DNA from: a bacterium
Lineage (GTDB): Bacteria; Bacillota; Bacilli; Lactobacillales; Streptococcaceae
DNA length: 64,000 bases
Reading direction: 5' to 3'
Assembly (NCBI GenBank): GCA_905221385.1
Contig: CAJNCV010000003.1
Span: 62,001 to 126,000 of the forward strand
In this document: piece by piece, positions 9,701 through 18,607 of the stretch
Numbering within the stretch: the first letter of the stretch is position 1
Layout: each line of letters starts with the position of its first letter
Program-made: the position numbers and the translations under genes
Notes under the pieces: generated by a model
Database searches by the model: none
What the model was told of the DNA's origin: nothing
The model's input: the letters and a program-made list of their open reading frames with translations, nothing else

Positions 9701-12700
9701 GAAGGAAGGACAAGAAAAGACTGTTTTAGGTACAGAGGTGCCAAAAGTACGTACTGTTATCGAGAAAGAACCGAAAATGCCGAAGACCGTCGCTTTTGTC
9801 TACAGTGATGGCAGTCGTGAAAAACGTCCAGTAACATGGTCTCCTGTAGATGTAAGCCAAGCTGGAGTTGTGACTGTTAAAGGTATGGCAGATGGCCGTG
9901 AGGTAGAGGCCCGTGTCGAAGTTTTAGCAATTGCGAAAGAACTACCGACAGTTAAACGTGTTGCCCCAGGAACAGATTTGAATTCTGTTGATAAATACGT
10001 TTCTATCGCTGTAACAGATGGAAGCGTTCAAGAATACGAAGTGGATAAGTGGGAGATTGCGGAAGCAGATAAAGCCAAACTTTCAGTCGTAGGATCACGT
10101 ATTCAAATGACTGGCCAACTAGGAGGAGAAACCATTCATGCTACTCTTGTGGTAGAAGAAGGCAATGCTGCAGCACCTGTAGTACCAACTGTAAGTGTTG
10201 GTGGTGAAGCTGTCACAGGCCTTACTAGTCAACATCCAATGCAATACCGCACTCTTGCTTATGGTGCCCAATTGCCAGAAGTCACAGCAAGTGCTGAAAA
10301 TGCAACTGTTACAGTCCTTCAAGCAAGTGCAGCAAACGGTATGCGTGCAAGCATCTTTGTTCAACCTAAAGATGGCGGTCCGCTTCAAACCTATGCAATT
10401 CAATTCCTTGAAGAAGCACCAAAAATTGACCGCCTGAGCCTACAAATGGAGCAAGCTGGCGGTCTCAAAGAAGACCAAACAGTGAAATTGTCTGTTCTCG
10501 CTCACTATCAAGACGGAACGCAAGCTGTATTACCAGCTGATAAGGTGAACTTCTCTACAAGTGGTGAAGGGGAAGTCGCAGTTCGTAAAGGAATGCTTGA
10601 GTTGCATAAGCCAGGATCAGTCACTCTCAAAGCGGAATATGAGGGGGCTAAAGGCCAAGTTGAACTCACTATCCAAGCCAACACTGAGAAGAAGGTTGCA
10701 CAATCTATCCGCCCTGTAAACGTAGTAACAGACTTGCATCAAGACCCAAGCCTTCCAGCAACAGTAACAGTTGAGTATGACAAAGGTTTCCCTAAAGCTC
10801 ATAAGGTCACTTGGCAAGCTGTTCCAAAAGAAAAACTAGACCGCTATCAAACCTTTGAGGTGCTAGGTAAAGTTGAAGGGATTAACCTTGAAGCGCGTGC
10901 CAAAGTCTCTGTAGAAGGTATCGTTTCAGTTGAAGAAGTCAGTGTGACAACCCCAATCGCAGAAGCACCACAATTACCAGAAAGTGTTCGTACCTACGAT
11001 TCAAATGGTCACGTTTCATCAGCTAAGGTTACTTGGGATACGATTCGTCCAGAGCAATACGCCAAGGAAGGTATCTTTACAGTCACTGGTCGCCTAGAAG
11101 GTACGCAATTAACAACTAAACTCCATGTTCGCGTATCTGCTCAAACTGAGCAAGGGGCAAACATTTCTGACCAATGGACAGGTTCAGAATTACCACTTGC
11201 CTTTGCTTCAGACTCAAATCCGAGTGACCCTGTTTCAAACGTCAACGATAAATTGATCTCCTTTAATGACCGCCCAGCCAACCGTTGGACAAACTGGAAC
11301 CGTACTAATCCAGAAGCTTCAGTTGGTGTTCTATTTGGAGATTCAGGTATCTTGAGCAAACGTTCCGTTGATAATCTAAGTGTCGGATTCCACGAAGACC
11401 ATGGAGTCGGTGCACCGAAGTCTTATGTGATTGAGTATTATGTCGGTAAGACCGTTCCGACAGCTCCTAAAAACCCTAGCTTTGTAGGTAATGAAGAGCA
11501 TGTCTTTAACGATCCAGCTAACTGGAAACCTGTTACAAATCTAAAAGCCCCTGCTCAACTCAAGGCTGGTGAAATGAATCACTTTAGCTTTGAAAAAGTT
11601 GAAACCTATGCTGTTCGTATTCGCATGGTGAAAGCAGATAACAAGCGCGGAACTTCTATCACAGAGGTACAAATCTTTGCGAAACAAGTTGCAGCAGCTA
11701 AACAAGGACAAACAAGAATCCAAGTTGACGGCAAAGACTTAGCAAACTTTAACCCTGATTTGACAGACTACTACCTTGAGTCTGCAGATGGAAAAGTTCC
11801 TACAGTAACAGCAAGTGTTAGCAACAATGGTCTTGCGACGGTCGTTCCAAGCGTTCGTGAAGGTGAGCCAGTTCGTGTCATCGCGAAAGCTGAAAATGGT
11901 GACATCCTAGGAGAATACCGTCTACACTTTACAAGCAATAAAGACTTACTCTCTCGTAAACCAGTTGCTGCGGTCAAACAAGCTCGCTTGTTGCAACTAG
12001 GTCAACCACTTGAATTGCCAACTAAGGTTCCTGTTTACTTCACAGGTAAAGACGGTTACGAAACAAAAGACTTGACAGTTGAATGGGAAGAAGTTCCAGC
12101 AGAAAATCTGACAAAAGCAGGTCAATTTACTGTTCGAGGTCGTGTCCTTGGTAGTGACCTCGTTGCGGAGTTCACTGTACGAGTGACGGACAAACTTGGT
12201 GAGGCTCTCTCAAACAACCCTAACTATGATGAAAACAGTAACCAAGCCTTTGCTTCAGCAACCAATGATATTGATCCAAGTTCACATGACCGTGTAGACT
12301 ATATCAATGATGGAGACCACAATGAAAATCGTCGTTGGACAAACTGGTCTCCAACACCATCTTCTAATCCAGAAGTATCAGCAGGTGTTATCTTCCGTGA
12401 AAATGGCAAGATTGTCGAACGGACTGTTGCGCAAGCCAAACTCCACTTCTTTGCAGATAGTGGTACGGATGCACCATCTAAACTTGTTTTGGAACGCTAT
12501 ATTGGTCCAGACTTTGAAGTGCCTACCTACTATTCAAACTATCAAGCCTATGAATCAGGCCATCCATTCAACAATCCAGATAACTGGGAAGCTGTTCCTT
12601 ATCGTGCGGATAAAGATATTGAAGCTGGTGATGAAATCAACGTAACATTTAAAGCTGTCAAAGCTAAAGCCATGAGATGGCGCATGGAGCGTAAATCAGA

Positions 12701-13736
12701 CAAGAGCGGTGTTGCGATGATTGAGATGACCTTCCTTGCACCGAGCGAGTATGCTCAAGAAAGCACTGCATCGAAGATTCTTGTAGATGGAAAAGAACTT
12801 CCTGATTTCGCTGAAAACCGTCAAGATTATCAAGTAACCTATAGCGGACAGCGTCCAAAAGTGACCGTTCAAGAAAGCAATCAAGTAGCTTCAACAGTTG
12901 TAGATAGTGGCGATGATAGTCTTCCAGTACTTGTTCGTCTCGTTTCAGAAAGTGGAAAACAAGTCAAGGAATACCGTATCCAGTTAACCAAGGAAAAACC
13001 AGTTTCTGAGAAAACAGCCCCTGCTATTCAAGAAGAAAATCCAAGTCTTGAGGTTGTCGAAAAAGAACTTGCCTTCCAGACTGTAGAAAAAGAAGATTCA
13101 AGTCTATATGTTGGTGAAAGCCGTGTAGAACAAGAAGGACAAGTTGGTAAGGAACGCATTCTTACATCTGTTAGTTCAGACGGAACTCGTGAAGAGAAAC
13201 TCCGTGAAGTGATCCAGGCTCCTGTTAACCGGGTTCTTCTCGTTGGAACTAAGCGAGGTACAGCCCAACCACTTGATGGGGCTGCAGGTTTGGTTCATGA
13301 AAAACCAAAACTTCTGGTTGAAGAAGAGGCAATTGATTTCAAAGTTCAAGAACGTAAGAACGATAAACTTCCAGTAGGGCAAACTCGTGTGATCCAAGAA
13401 GGCCAAAAAGGTGTACGTGTTCATCTCATCGAAGTGGATAATGGGAAACGCACTCTAAAGGAAACCTTTGATAAGCTAGCATCGCAAGATCGCATAGTAG
13501 AAGTGGGAACTGCTGTAGCACAAGAAGAACCAAATTCACAAGTTCCTGTCAATCCAGATGCGCACCAACTGGCTCAAACAGGAGAACAATCTCAAGAAGA
13601 AAAAGCGACACAAACTGAAAAAGGTCACCTTCCAAATACAGGAAGTGAGTCTCAGGTGTCAGCTTTAGCAGTAGGATTGGCTCTCTTGGGCTTAGGTGCA
13701 GGCCTTGCAGCTACTACTCGCAAAAAAGAAGATTAA
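6756..13736 (+). CDS. bgaA: LPXTG-anchored beta-galactosidase, BgaA type
   Basis: This 2326-residue surface exo-beta-galactosidase (GH2) removes terminal galactose from host glycans and, by analogy with pneumococcal BgaA, also acts as an adhesin. Start 6756 is chosen for its AAAGGAGG ribosome site. With it the acid/base falls at Glu564 (SIGNEIGE) and the nucleophile at Glu645 (YGSETSS), the same numbers I recall for BgaA. Order: YSIRK signal peptide (1-45), Glu/Pro/Lys-rich linker (to about 145), GH2 sugar-binding, Ig-like and TIM-barrel domains (about 150-760), DUF4982 and Ig-like modules, two CBM71-type modules with RWTNW (about 1465-1650 and 1810-1990) separated by Ig-like repeats, two G5-type repeats (about 2090-2260), LPNTG, a hydrophobic helix and the tail RKKED. 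An earlier in-frame start at 6738 has no ribosome site. Confidence 0.95.
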   Translation: MEKGHWNRKRVYSIRKFAVGACSVMIGTCAVLFGGSVVGESPVFADETPISHTVEQAKEESPAVEEKENQAVAEHKDAASVDQSQAAPIEASKPEVKEEEPVAPKEEKASLKPEETAPKVESRASSQEKPVKEDLKAVTNEEVNQMIEDRKVDFNQNWHFKLNANPKEAVKPDADVSTWQKLDLPHDWSIFNDFDHQSPAQNEGGQLNGGEAWYRKTFKLDEKDLKKNVRVTFDGVYMDSQVYVNGQLVGHYPNGYNQFSYDITKYLHKDGRENVIAVHAVNKQPSSRWYSGSGIYRDVTLQVTDKVHVEKNGTTILTPKLEEQQHGKVETHVASKIVNTDDKDHELVAEYQIVERGGQAVTGVVRTASRTLKAHESTSLDAILEVEQPKLWTVLNDKPALYELVTRVYRDGQLVDAKKDLFGYRYYHWTPNEGFSLNGERIKFHGVSLHHDHGALGAEENYKAEYRRLKQMKEMGVNAIRTTHNPASPQTLQIAAELGLLVQEEAFDTWYNGKKPYDYGRFFEKDATHPEARKGEKWSDYDLRTMVERDKNNPAVFMWSIGNEIGEANGDAHSLATVKRLVKVIKDVDTTRYVTMGADKFRFGDGSGGHEKIAEELDAVGFNYSEDNYKKLRAKHPNWLIYGSETSSATRTRGSYYRPEQELVHSNQDYRNYEQSDYGNDRVGWGKTATASWTFDRDNAGYAGQFIWTGTDYIGEPTPWHNQNQTPVKSSYFGIVDTAGIPKNDFYLYQSQWVSAKKKPMVHLLPHWNWENRELASKVEDADGKIPVRAYSNAASVELFLNGQSLGVKKFNKKQTSDGRSYQEGANAKELYLEWKVAYQPGTLEAVARDEAGKEIARDKITTAGQPAGVRLIKEEHAIAADGKDLTYIYYEIVDSQGNVVPTANNLVRFQLHGQGQLVGVDNGEQASRERYKAQADGSWIRRAFNGKGVAIVKSTEQAGKFTLTAHSDLLKSSQVTVFTGKKEGQEKTVLGTEVPKVRTVIEKEPKMPKTVAFVYSDGSREKRPVTWSPVDVSQAGVVTVKGMADGREVEARVEVLAIAKELPTVKRVAPGTDLNSVDKYVSIAVTDGSVQEYEVDKWEIAEADKAKLSVVGSRIQMTGQLGGETIHATLVVEEGNAAAPVVPTVSVGGEAVTGLTSQHPMQYRTLAYGAQLPEVTASAENATVTVLQASAANGMRASIFVQPKDGGPLQTYAIQFLEEAPKIDRLSLQMEQAGGLKEDQTVKLSVLAHYQDGTQAVLPADKVNFSTSGEGEVAVRKGMLELHKPGSVTLKAEYEGAKGQVELTIQANTEKKVAQSIRPVNVVTDLHQDPSLPATVTVEYDKGFPKAHKVTWQAVPKEKLDRYQTFEVLGKVEGINLEARAKVSVEGIVSVEEVSVTTPIAEAPQLPESVRTYDSNGHVSSAKVTWDTIRPEQYAKEGIFTVTGRLEGTQLTTKLHVRVSAQTEQGANISDQWTGSELPLAFASDSNPSDPVSNVNDKLISFNDRPANRWTNWNRTNPEASVGVLFGDSGILSKRSVDNLSVGFHEDHGVGAPKSYVIEYYVGKTVPTAPKNPSFVGNEEHVFNDPANWKPVTNLKAPAQLKAGEMNHFSFEKVETYAVRIRMVKADNKRGTSITEVQIFAKQVAAAKQGQTRIQVDGKDLANFNPDLTDYYLESADGKVPTVTASVSNNGLATVVPSVREGEPVRVIAKAENGDILGEYRLHFTSNKDLLSRKPVAAVKQARLLQLGQPLELPTKVPVYFTGKDGYETKDLTVEWEEVPAENLTKAGQFTVRGRVLGSDLVAEFTVRVTDKLGEALSNNPNYDENSNQAFASATNDIDPSSHDRVDYINDGDHNENRRWTNWSPTPSSNPEVSAGVIFRENGKIVERTVAQAKLHFFADSGTDAPSKLVLERYIGPDFEVPTYYSNYQAYESGHPFNNPDNWEAVPYRADKDIEAGDEINVTFKAVKAKAMRWRMERKSDKSGVAMIEMTFLAPSEYAQESTASKILVDGKELPDFAENRQDYQVTYSGQRPKVTVQESNQVASTVVDSGDDSLPVLVRLVSESGKQVKEYRIQLTKEKPVSEKTAPAIQEENPSLEVVEKELAFQTVEKEDSSLYVGESRVEQEGQVGKERILTSVSSDGTREEKLREVIQAPVNRVLLVGTKRGTAQPLDGAAGLVHEKPKLLVEEEAIDFKVQERKNDKLPVGQTRVIQEGQKGVRVHLIEVDNGKRTLKETFDKLASQDRIVEVGTAVAQEEPNSQVPVNPDAHQLAQTGEQSQEEKATQTEKGHLPNTGSESQVSALAVGLALLGLGAGLAATTRKKED

Positions 13737-13763
13737 GTTTAGTTACAAGCTAAACTGAACAGG

Positions 13764-13795
13764 GAAAGGCCAGAGTGACGCTCTGGTCTTTCTAT
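13764..13795 (+). terminator. Terminator after the bgaA-like gene
   Basis: The stem AAAGGCCAGAG / CTCTGGTCTTT has a short TGACG loop and a T-rich tail. Confidence 0.8.
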
Positions 13796-13831
13796 CTGTT
13801 ACATGAATACATAAACAGAGTTTAGAGACGT

Positions 13832-13860
13832 TTGAAGAAAGACGCTAAATATGCTATACT
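13832..13860 (+). promoter_or_regulatory. Promoter of the asp1-asp2-asp3 operon
   Basis: TTGAAG (13832-13837), a 17-base spacer and TATACT (13855-13860) with an upstream TGC give an extended -10 promoter. Transcription should start near 13867, leaving a leader of about 240 bases before asp1. Confidence 0.65.
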
Positions 13861-13866
13861 AAAAAG

Positions 13867-14105
13867 AATAACTCTAGCAAAAATGGGTTAAGTTTTGAAA
13901 GACTATATAGTGTTGAACCGCAGAAAAACACTATAAAATTGACTGATTTATTTTTAGGATTGATTTCGTCTTAGGGCTCGTCAAAGTATCTCTGAAGGAA
14001 GAGGCTCTTATTTTTGATTGCGACTATCTTCATACGGATCTTGTATACCTTAAGAGTTAAAACTGATTACAATGAAGAATTGAATGTTAAGGAGAATAGA
14101 GGGAA
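13867..14105 (+). promoter_or_regulatory. Long 5' leader of the asp operon with a hairpin
   Basis: No gene is visible here. An exact 9-base inverted repeat, TATAGTGTT (13906-13914) and AACACTATA (13927-13935), could form a stem with a 12-base loop. It has no T-run, so it is not a typical terminator. The rest shows only the AAGGAG ribosome site (near 14090) for asp1. Whether the leader regulates the operon is unknown. Confidence 0.45.
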
Positions 14106-15698
14106 ATGTTTTACTTTGTACCATCTTGGTATTGTCAAGGCAGGAAATGGTATTCTACAGCTTTGCCTTTTTATTGTTCATCAAACCAGATGATGTTTGA
14201 TGATACTATGAATTTATTACAGATGTTTCAACCAGAGAAAAAAGATAGCACAATTCTAATTTTGAACTATTCACCCCATATTCGAACCTTTTTTTATCAA
14301 GAGAGAATTGAGCCAGCTAGTATGTGGAATCTATTTGATAGTCTGCAAGGTTTGACAGATGTATTGCCTCGAAAGCTTCGTTTGGACGACTTGAAATGGC
14401 CTCAGGGAGTGGAATTTTTTTATACCCCCTTTCTTGTGGATGTTTATTTAGACCAAAAACATTATGCTCAGATTAATTTTTCTCAGACTGGCAATATTTT
14501 CGACATTATCTATTTTAAGAATGACCAGACGAACCATCGTTTAATCTTTGATGATCGTGGTATAGTTTCCAGCGTGATTTATTTTGAAAATAACCAACCA
14601 AATTATCAAGATTACCTCAATTTACAAGGTAAATGGCAATTTAGAGAATTCTTGACGACAGATAATCGTCAGGTGCTTATCAATCCTGAAGTCCAAGAAG
14701 TATTTGCAAAGGCTACTTATCGTGACATTGAAGAATTAATCAAGGAAAAGCTAGAGCAATACTTAGCCTCGTTCCTAGAAAGTGATGATATGGTTATTGT
14801 TTCAGCAGATCCTCAGCATAACCATCTTTTCCAAAAAATTAAGATGGCACACAATGTTATTTTCTCTTTCTTTGGTGAACGCTATCCGATTGAGGAGAAA
14901 GAAGAAATACTTGAGGATCTGCAAGATACTCCATTCTTTATTATTGATAGTTTCAACAATGTTCAAAAAATGTATGAGATGGTCGGAGAAGCCCAACTTC
15001 CGCCATATTATGAGTTAGCCCCTTATGATATCCATTTACATATTGAAGATGGGCAGCAGGAAAAGCAGTCAACGGTCTATATCAATGTTGATACTTTATC
15101 TGAAGAATATCTCCAAACTGTCTTTACGACCATGTTTGATATGATGGTAGAGAATGAGTGGATGAAGTTACTGATTGGAACCCAAAGTTTGGAGTCTGAA
15201 AGAGTAGTATTTATCAGACAATTTGTCAAAGAATATTTGTTAAACAAGCTAGCTTCAGAAGAAAAGACATCAATTAATGAAGAAATAAACTCCATAGATA
15301 AAGAAGCTACTTTGGATAATGAGAAGAGTTTCAGAGAGCGAATGGAGTTTAGGATGTTCCACAGTGCAGCTGAACTGGCAAAAATGATGAAAGATGTTCG
15401 CGTCATTCTTGATTTGGGAAACCCAGCAGATAAATTCACACAAATTGTTGGGATAAGTGGGGGGATACCTCAGATTAATTTATATAATTCTTCTTATGTC
15501 AAGCATGGAGAAAATGGATCTATTATAACAGATATTTCTGACCTTAAAAATGTAGTTTTGTATTACTTGACGGATATAGAATCTGTACATAAATGCAAGG
15601 CACATTCATCTAGTAAGATCGAGCAGTACAAAAAGGGAGAAATTATCGAAATGTGGAAAAACACAATAAAGGAATTAAAGGAAAATGAGAGAGATTAG
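14106..15698 (+). CDS. asp1: Accessory Sec system protein Asp1 homologue
   Basis: This 530-residue protein begins MFYFVPSWY and has MMFDDTMNLLQMFQ near residue 35, both typical of Asp1. In the accessory Sec system Asp1 has a glycosyltransferase-like (GT-B) fold that binds no sugar nucleotide and joins Asp2 and Asp3 in a cytosolic complex that ferries serine-rich-repeat adhesins to SecA2. The second half contains the GISGGIPQINLYNSSY block usual in the family. There is no signal peptide. It overlaps asp2 by 14 bases. Upstream is bgaA, not secY2, unlike the standard locus. Confidence 0.88.
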   Translation: MFYFVPSWYCQGRKWYSTALPFYCSSNQMMFDDTMNLLQMFQPEKKDSTILILNYSPHIRTFFYQERIEPASMWNLFDSLQGLTDVLPRKLRLDDLKWPQGVEFFYTPFLVDVYLDQKHYAQINFSQTGNIFDIIYFKNDQTNHRLIFDDRGIVSSVIYFENNQPNYQDYLNLQGKWQFREFLTTDNRQVLINPEVQEVFAKATYRDIEELIKEKLEQYLASFLESDDMVIVSADPQHNHLFQKIKMAHNVIFSFFGERYPIEEKEEILEDLQDTPFFIIDSFNNVQKMYEMVGEAQLPPYYELAPYDIHLHIEDGQQEKQSTVYINVDTLSEEYLQTVFTTMFDMMVENEWMKLLIGTQSLESERVVFIRQFVKEYLLNKLASEEKTSINEEINSIDKEATLDNEKSFRERMEFRMFHSAAELAKMMKDVRVILDLGNPADKFTQIVGISGGIPQINLYNSSYVKHGENGSIITDISDLKNVVLYYLTDIESVHKCKAHSSSKIEQYKKGEIIEMWKNTIKELKENERD

Positions 15699-17247
15699 TG
15701 TTCTACAAATTGCTGATGAAAATTGGCAAGAACAATATGATATTCCAAGTAATATAAGGTGGACATTTGTTAAGCCAGAAGACATCGTATCACTTTTGCC
15801 TACTGATATTGAGATGCTGAGTAGAAGTAAAGAAGATAGAGCTAGACTCGCAAAGATTTATGACCTTGTATTGGTGGATACGGCAGAGCATTTCGAATAC
15901 ATCACTGTCATGGATATCCTAATTCAACCTTATCGTTTGTTTTACCATGAGCGTTGTCAGATTACTACGAAAGATTTGGAAACATTCTTGTTTCGTAAGA
16001 AAGCAGTCAAGACTAACTTTGAAAATCCTGAGCAGATCTTATATAGTTTTTCTCGAGCTTTTTTTCCTCATCAAAGTGGCTCCAAGCTCAAAGTGAATCA
16101 TTTGGCAGTTCATCCTCTCTTCAGTGGTCAGACTAACTATGAAGGGAACAATTATCTCAGCTTGGCTGGGCAATTTGGAGAGGATTATCAAACACTAGCA
16201 AACTATCAGTATAATATTTATCTGGATGCAGATACCCCTTTGGACTTGTGGCCAGAATTTAGAGCCTCAGGAGACTGCTCGGTCCGCTATGTTATCAAAG
16301 GTTATCCTGTCGCGCTTTCTCCAATGCAAGAATGGATTTATGATGAAACGGTCTATGACAAACCTCTAGTTTTAGACATGCAGGATTCCTACTATCTAAG
16401 CATTAGTATTCAAGCTAAGGGACAAGGCATCGTGAAAATAGGTCCCCTTCATCATCGAGATTCTCACTTAGGCTATGGTGACTTGTTAGTTGGTGGAAAT
16501 CGCATTATTGATAAAAATAGAGAGGAACTGATTTATTTCTTCCATCCAGGTGATTTGAAACCACCTCTCAATGTATATTTTTCAGGTTATCGTCCAGCAG
16601 AAGGCTTTGAAGGATTCGATATGATGGCTGGTATGGGAGCACCCTTTTTATTGATTGGAGATCCGCGTTTAGAGGGCGGTGGCTTTTATCTTGGGTCAGA
16701 TGAGTTAGAGCAAAAGCTTATTCAAGTGATTCACCATTGTTTGGATGAATTAGAATTTACAGCTGATCAGCTAGTTTTGTCTGGTTTATCAATGGGGACA
16801 TTTGGCGCTCTCTATTATGCTTCTAAACTAGAACCTCACACCGTTATTGTCGGTAAACCCTTGGTAAATTTAGGAGATATTGCTGAAAATGAGTCTTCTC
16901 TCCGTCCAGGAGGTTTCCCAACATCTTTAGACATCCTTTATCGTACGATGGGCAAGCTATCTGATAAAACAGCAACAAAATTAAATGAGTATTTTTGGAA
17001 ATCCTTTAGAGTTGCTGATTTTTCAAGAACAAAATTTATCATAGCATATATGAGTCAGGATGATTATGATGGTCGTGCCTATGCTACCTTGGAGGAAGAA
17101 CTAAAAAATCGTGACTATAAGGTTAGCATCATTAGTAAGAGTTTTGCTGGACGACATAATGATGATACACAAGGTGTTGTCGAATGGTTTTTTAATCAAT
17201 ACATAGCACTACTAATGAATAGTTTTGAAAGGAAGTTTAATTCGTGA
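15685..17247 (+). CDS. asp2: Accessory Sec system protein Asp2 homologue (alpha/beta hydrolase fold)
   Basis: This 520-residue protein is Asp2-like. In S. gordonii Asp2 acetylates GlcNAc on the serine-rich adhesin, using a Ser-His-based triad, and is also needed for export. The nucleophile elbow GLSMGTFGALYYASK is intact with Ser369, and a His is present in AGRHNDD (His491). The acidic partner region is YMSQDDYDG (453-463). The enzyme therefore looks catalytically competent. The centre (about 180-330) holds the beta-sandwich region. It overlaps asp1 by 14 bases and asp3 by 4, so the three are translationally coupled. Confidence 0.9.
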   Translation: MREISVLQIADENWQEQYDIPSNIRWTFVKPEDIVSLLPTDIEMLSRSKEDRARLAKIYDLVLVDTAEHFEYITVMDILIQPYRLFYHERCQITTKDLETFLFRKKAVKTNFENPEQILYSFSRAFFPHQSGSKLKVNHLAVHPLFSGQTNYEGNNYLSLAGQFGEDYQTLANYQYNIYLDADTPLDLWPEFRASGDCSVRYVIKGYPVALSPMQEWIYDETVYDKPLVLDMQDSYYLSISIQAKGQGIVKIGPLHHRDSHLGYGDLLVGGNRIIDKNREELIYFFHPGDLKPPLNVYFSGYRPAEGFEGFDMMAGMGAPFLLIGDPRLEGGGFYLGSDELEQKLIQVIHHCLDELEFTADQLVLSGLSMGTFGALYYASKLEPHTVIVGKPLVNLGDIAENESSLRPGGFPTSLDILYRTMGKLSDKTATKLNEYFWKSFRVADFSRTKFIIAYMSQDDYDGRAYATLEEELKNRDYKVSIISKSFAGRHNDDTQGVVEWFFNQYIALLMNSFERKFNS

Positions 17248-18278
17248 GATACAAAGAGGAAGTCTATTTTGCTTATTGGGATGTGCAAAGTGTATCTCAG
17301 TATTTATATGGTTCATCTGTCAGGATTTTAGAAGATGGCCGAGTTTTATATGAGAATCAATTTATGCCGTCTGGAACAGTTATTCACGAATGGTACTCGA
17401 AAGCCAATTATCAGGATTTGAGAAATACAAGCCAACTTCCTGATTTGAAACGGGGAGAGAAATACATCATTGGAAGCTACCTAGAAACTCTTCCTGAGGG
17501 CTCTACTTACTTAAAAGTTATTTTTATGGATTCGAGTGATAGGGAGATTTTTTCTCATAGTGTGAAACAAGGGGAGACAGTAAGTGTTTATGTGCCAAAT
17601 GATACCCATCACTATAAAATTCAATTAGTGAGTGGTGGTTGCCATCGGTTCTTGTTTGAAGGAATCTATATTGCTCAAGAAGGGGTAGCAGACTATACGG
17701 TTGATCGTTATTGGATTTCAGATTTACTTTATAAGGATAATGAGAGAGATACTATTTACGTTTGCTTTACAGAGCCTGATCTCAATCGGACAGGTTTTGT
17801 TCCAGAAAGAGTGCAAAAACATTTTCCAAATTTAGTGATGGTGAATTCTTCCTATAAAAGCGCACTTTTATATATGGAAAAAGATTTTTTCAGAATCCTA
17901 CTCGAAAAAATTGAGGATTTGTCAGGACAGTATGCTTTTAAAAAAGTGGCTTTTATTGGCTATGGGCCTATTTCAAATATTGCAGCCCTGTTTTACTCAA
18001 AACAATTTTTAACTTCTTATGCCTTGGTAACGGATAATTTTCTAGCTGAATTAGACTATCATCACCTACTGGAACGTCATCTAAAACGAGTGCATTATCC
18101 GATTTTTAGGGATTTATTGCTATATCGATTTGATTCAACAAGAGTTAAGGAATATGCAAATTTGAAAATGGCAACTCAGGAACTATCCAATTTTGTCCAT
18201 CTATTAGATCAGTCACTTTTATTACAGAATATAAATCTAGAGACAACAGAAGAGTGGATGAGGAGAAATATAAACTGA
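17244..18278 (+). CDS. asp3: Accessory Sec system protein Asp3 homologue with C-terminal extension
   Basis: Translation starts at GTG 17244 in a GTGA overlap with the asp2 stop, behind GGAAG. The first 150 residues (EEVYFAYWDVQS, RGEKYIIGSYLET, GGCHRFLFEGIYIA) match Asp3, a lectin-like beta-sandwich subunit of the Asp1-2-3 complex. Residues 160-344 form a second domain. Its segment FIGYGPISNIAALFYSK lines up with the Asp2 nucleophile elbow, but Gly241 stands where Ser would be, which suggests a non-catalytic hydrolase-like fold. That alignment is my own reading. I cannot say how common this long form is among Asp3 proteins. Confidence 0.8.
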   Translation: MRYKEEVYFAYWDVQSVSQYLYGSSVRILEDGRVLYENQFMPSGTVIHEWYSKANYQDLRNTSQLPDLKRGEKYIIGSYLETLPEGSTYLKVIFMDSSDREIFSHSVKQGETVSVYVPNDTHHYKIQLVSGGCHRFLFEGIYIAQEGVADYTVDRYWISDLLYKDNERDTIYVCFTEPDLNRTGFVPERVQKHFPNLVMVNSSYKSALLYMEKDFFRILLEKIEDLSGQYAFKKVAFIGYGPISNIAALFYSKQFLTSYALVTDNFLAELDYHHLLERHLKRVHYPIFRDLLLYRFDSTRVKEYANLKMATQELSNFVHLLDQSLLLQNINLETTEEWMRRNIN

Positions 18279-18607
18279 AAATAACTTTCTATGGATCACT
18301 TGCCTAAAATTTATAGCAAATTTTAGCTAATGTATGATAGATTTTAGCGAAATGGAATAATTAGAAAGCATCACAGTCCGGCTTGCTATAAAAGTTTCTC
18401 ACATTTTGGTTTAAAAAATTTGGGGAACATTCTATGTGAAAAAATCATAAAATGAAACTTGCGCATTGTATATGATAAAGCCTATTTCTATATTGATATG
18501 AATAACAAAAGAAAATTAGCGGTCTTTTCTGGGTAATGCTTTGACAGATTGAACTTCAAACCTTATAATAGTAGTGATAAATAGTTTTGGGGAGAAAAAA
18601 TAATATA
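18279..18607 (+). promoter_or_regulatory. Intergenic region with a consensus promoter for the serine-rich gene
   Basis: No gene is visible in this A/T-rich gap and there is no clear terminator after asp3. A near-perfect sigma-A promoter stands at TTGACA (18541-18546), 17 bases, TATAAT (18564-18569). The serine-rich gene can therefore be transcribed strongly on its own. The ribosome site GGGGAG (18589-18594) follows closely and gives a short leader. Confidence 0.75.

Noticed and set aside
18587..18607. TTG start giving seven extra residues to the serine-rich protein
   Set aside because: The TTG sits within the GGGGAG ribosome-binding region and has no Shine-Dalgarno site of its own. ATG 18608 is better placed.
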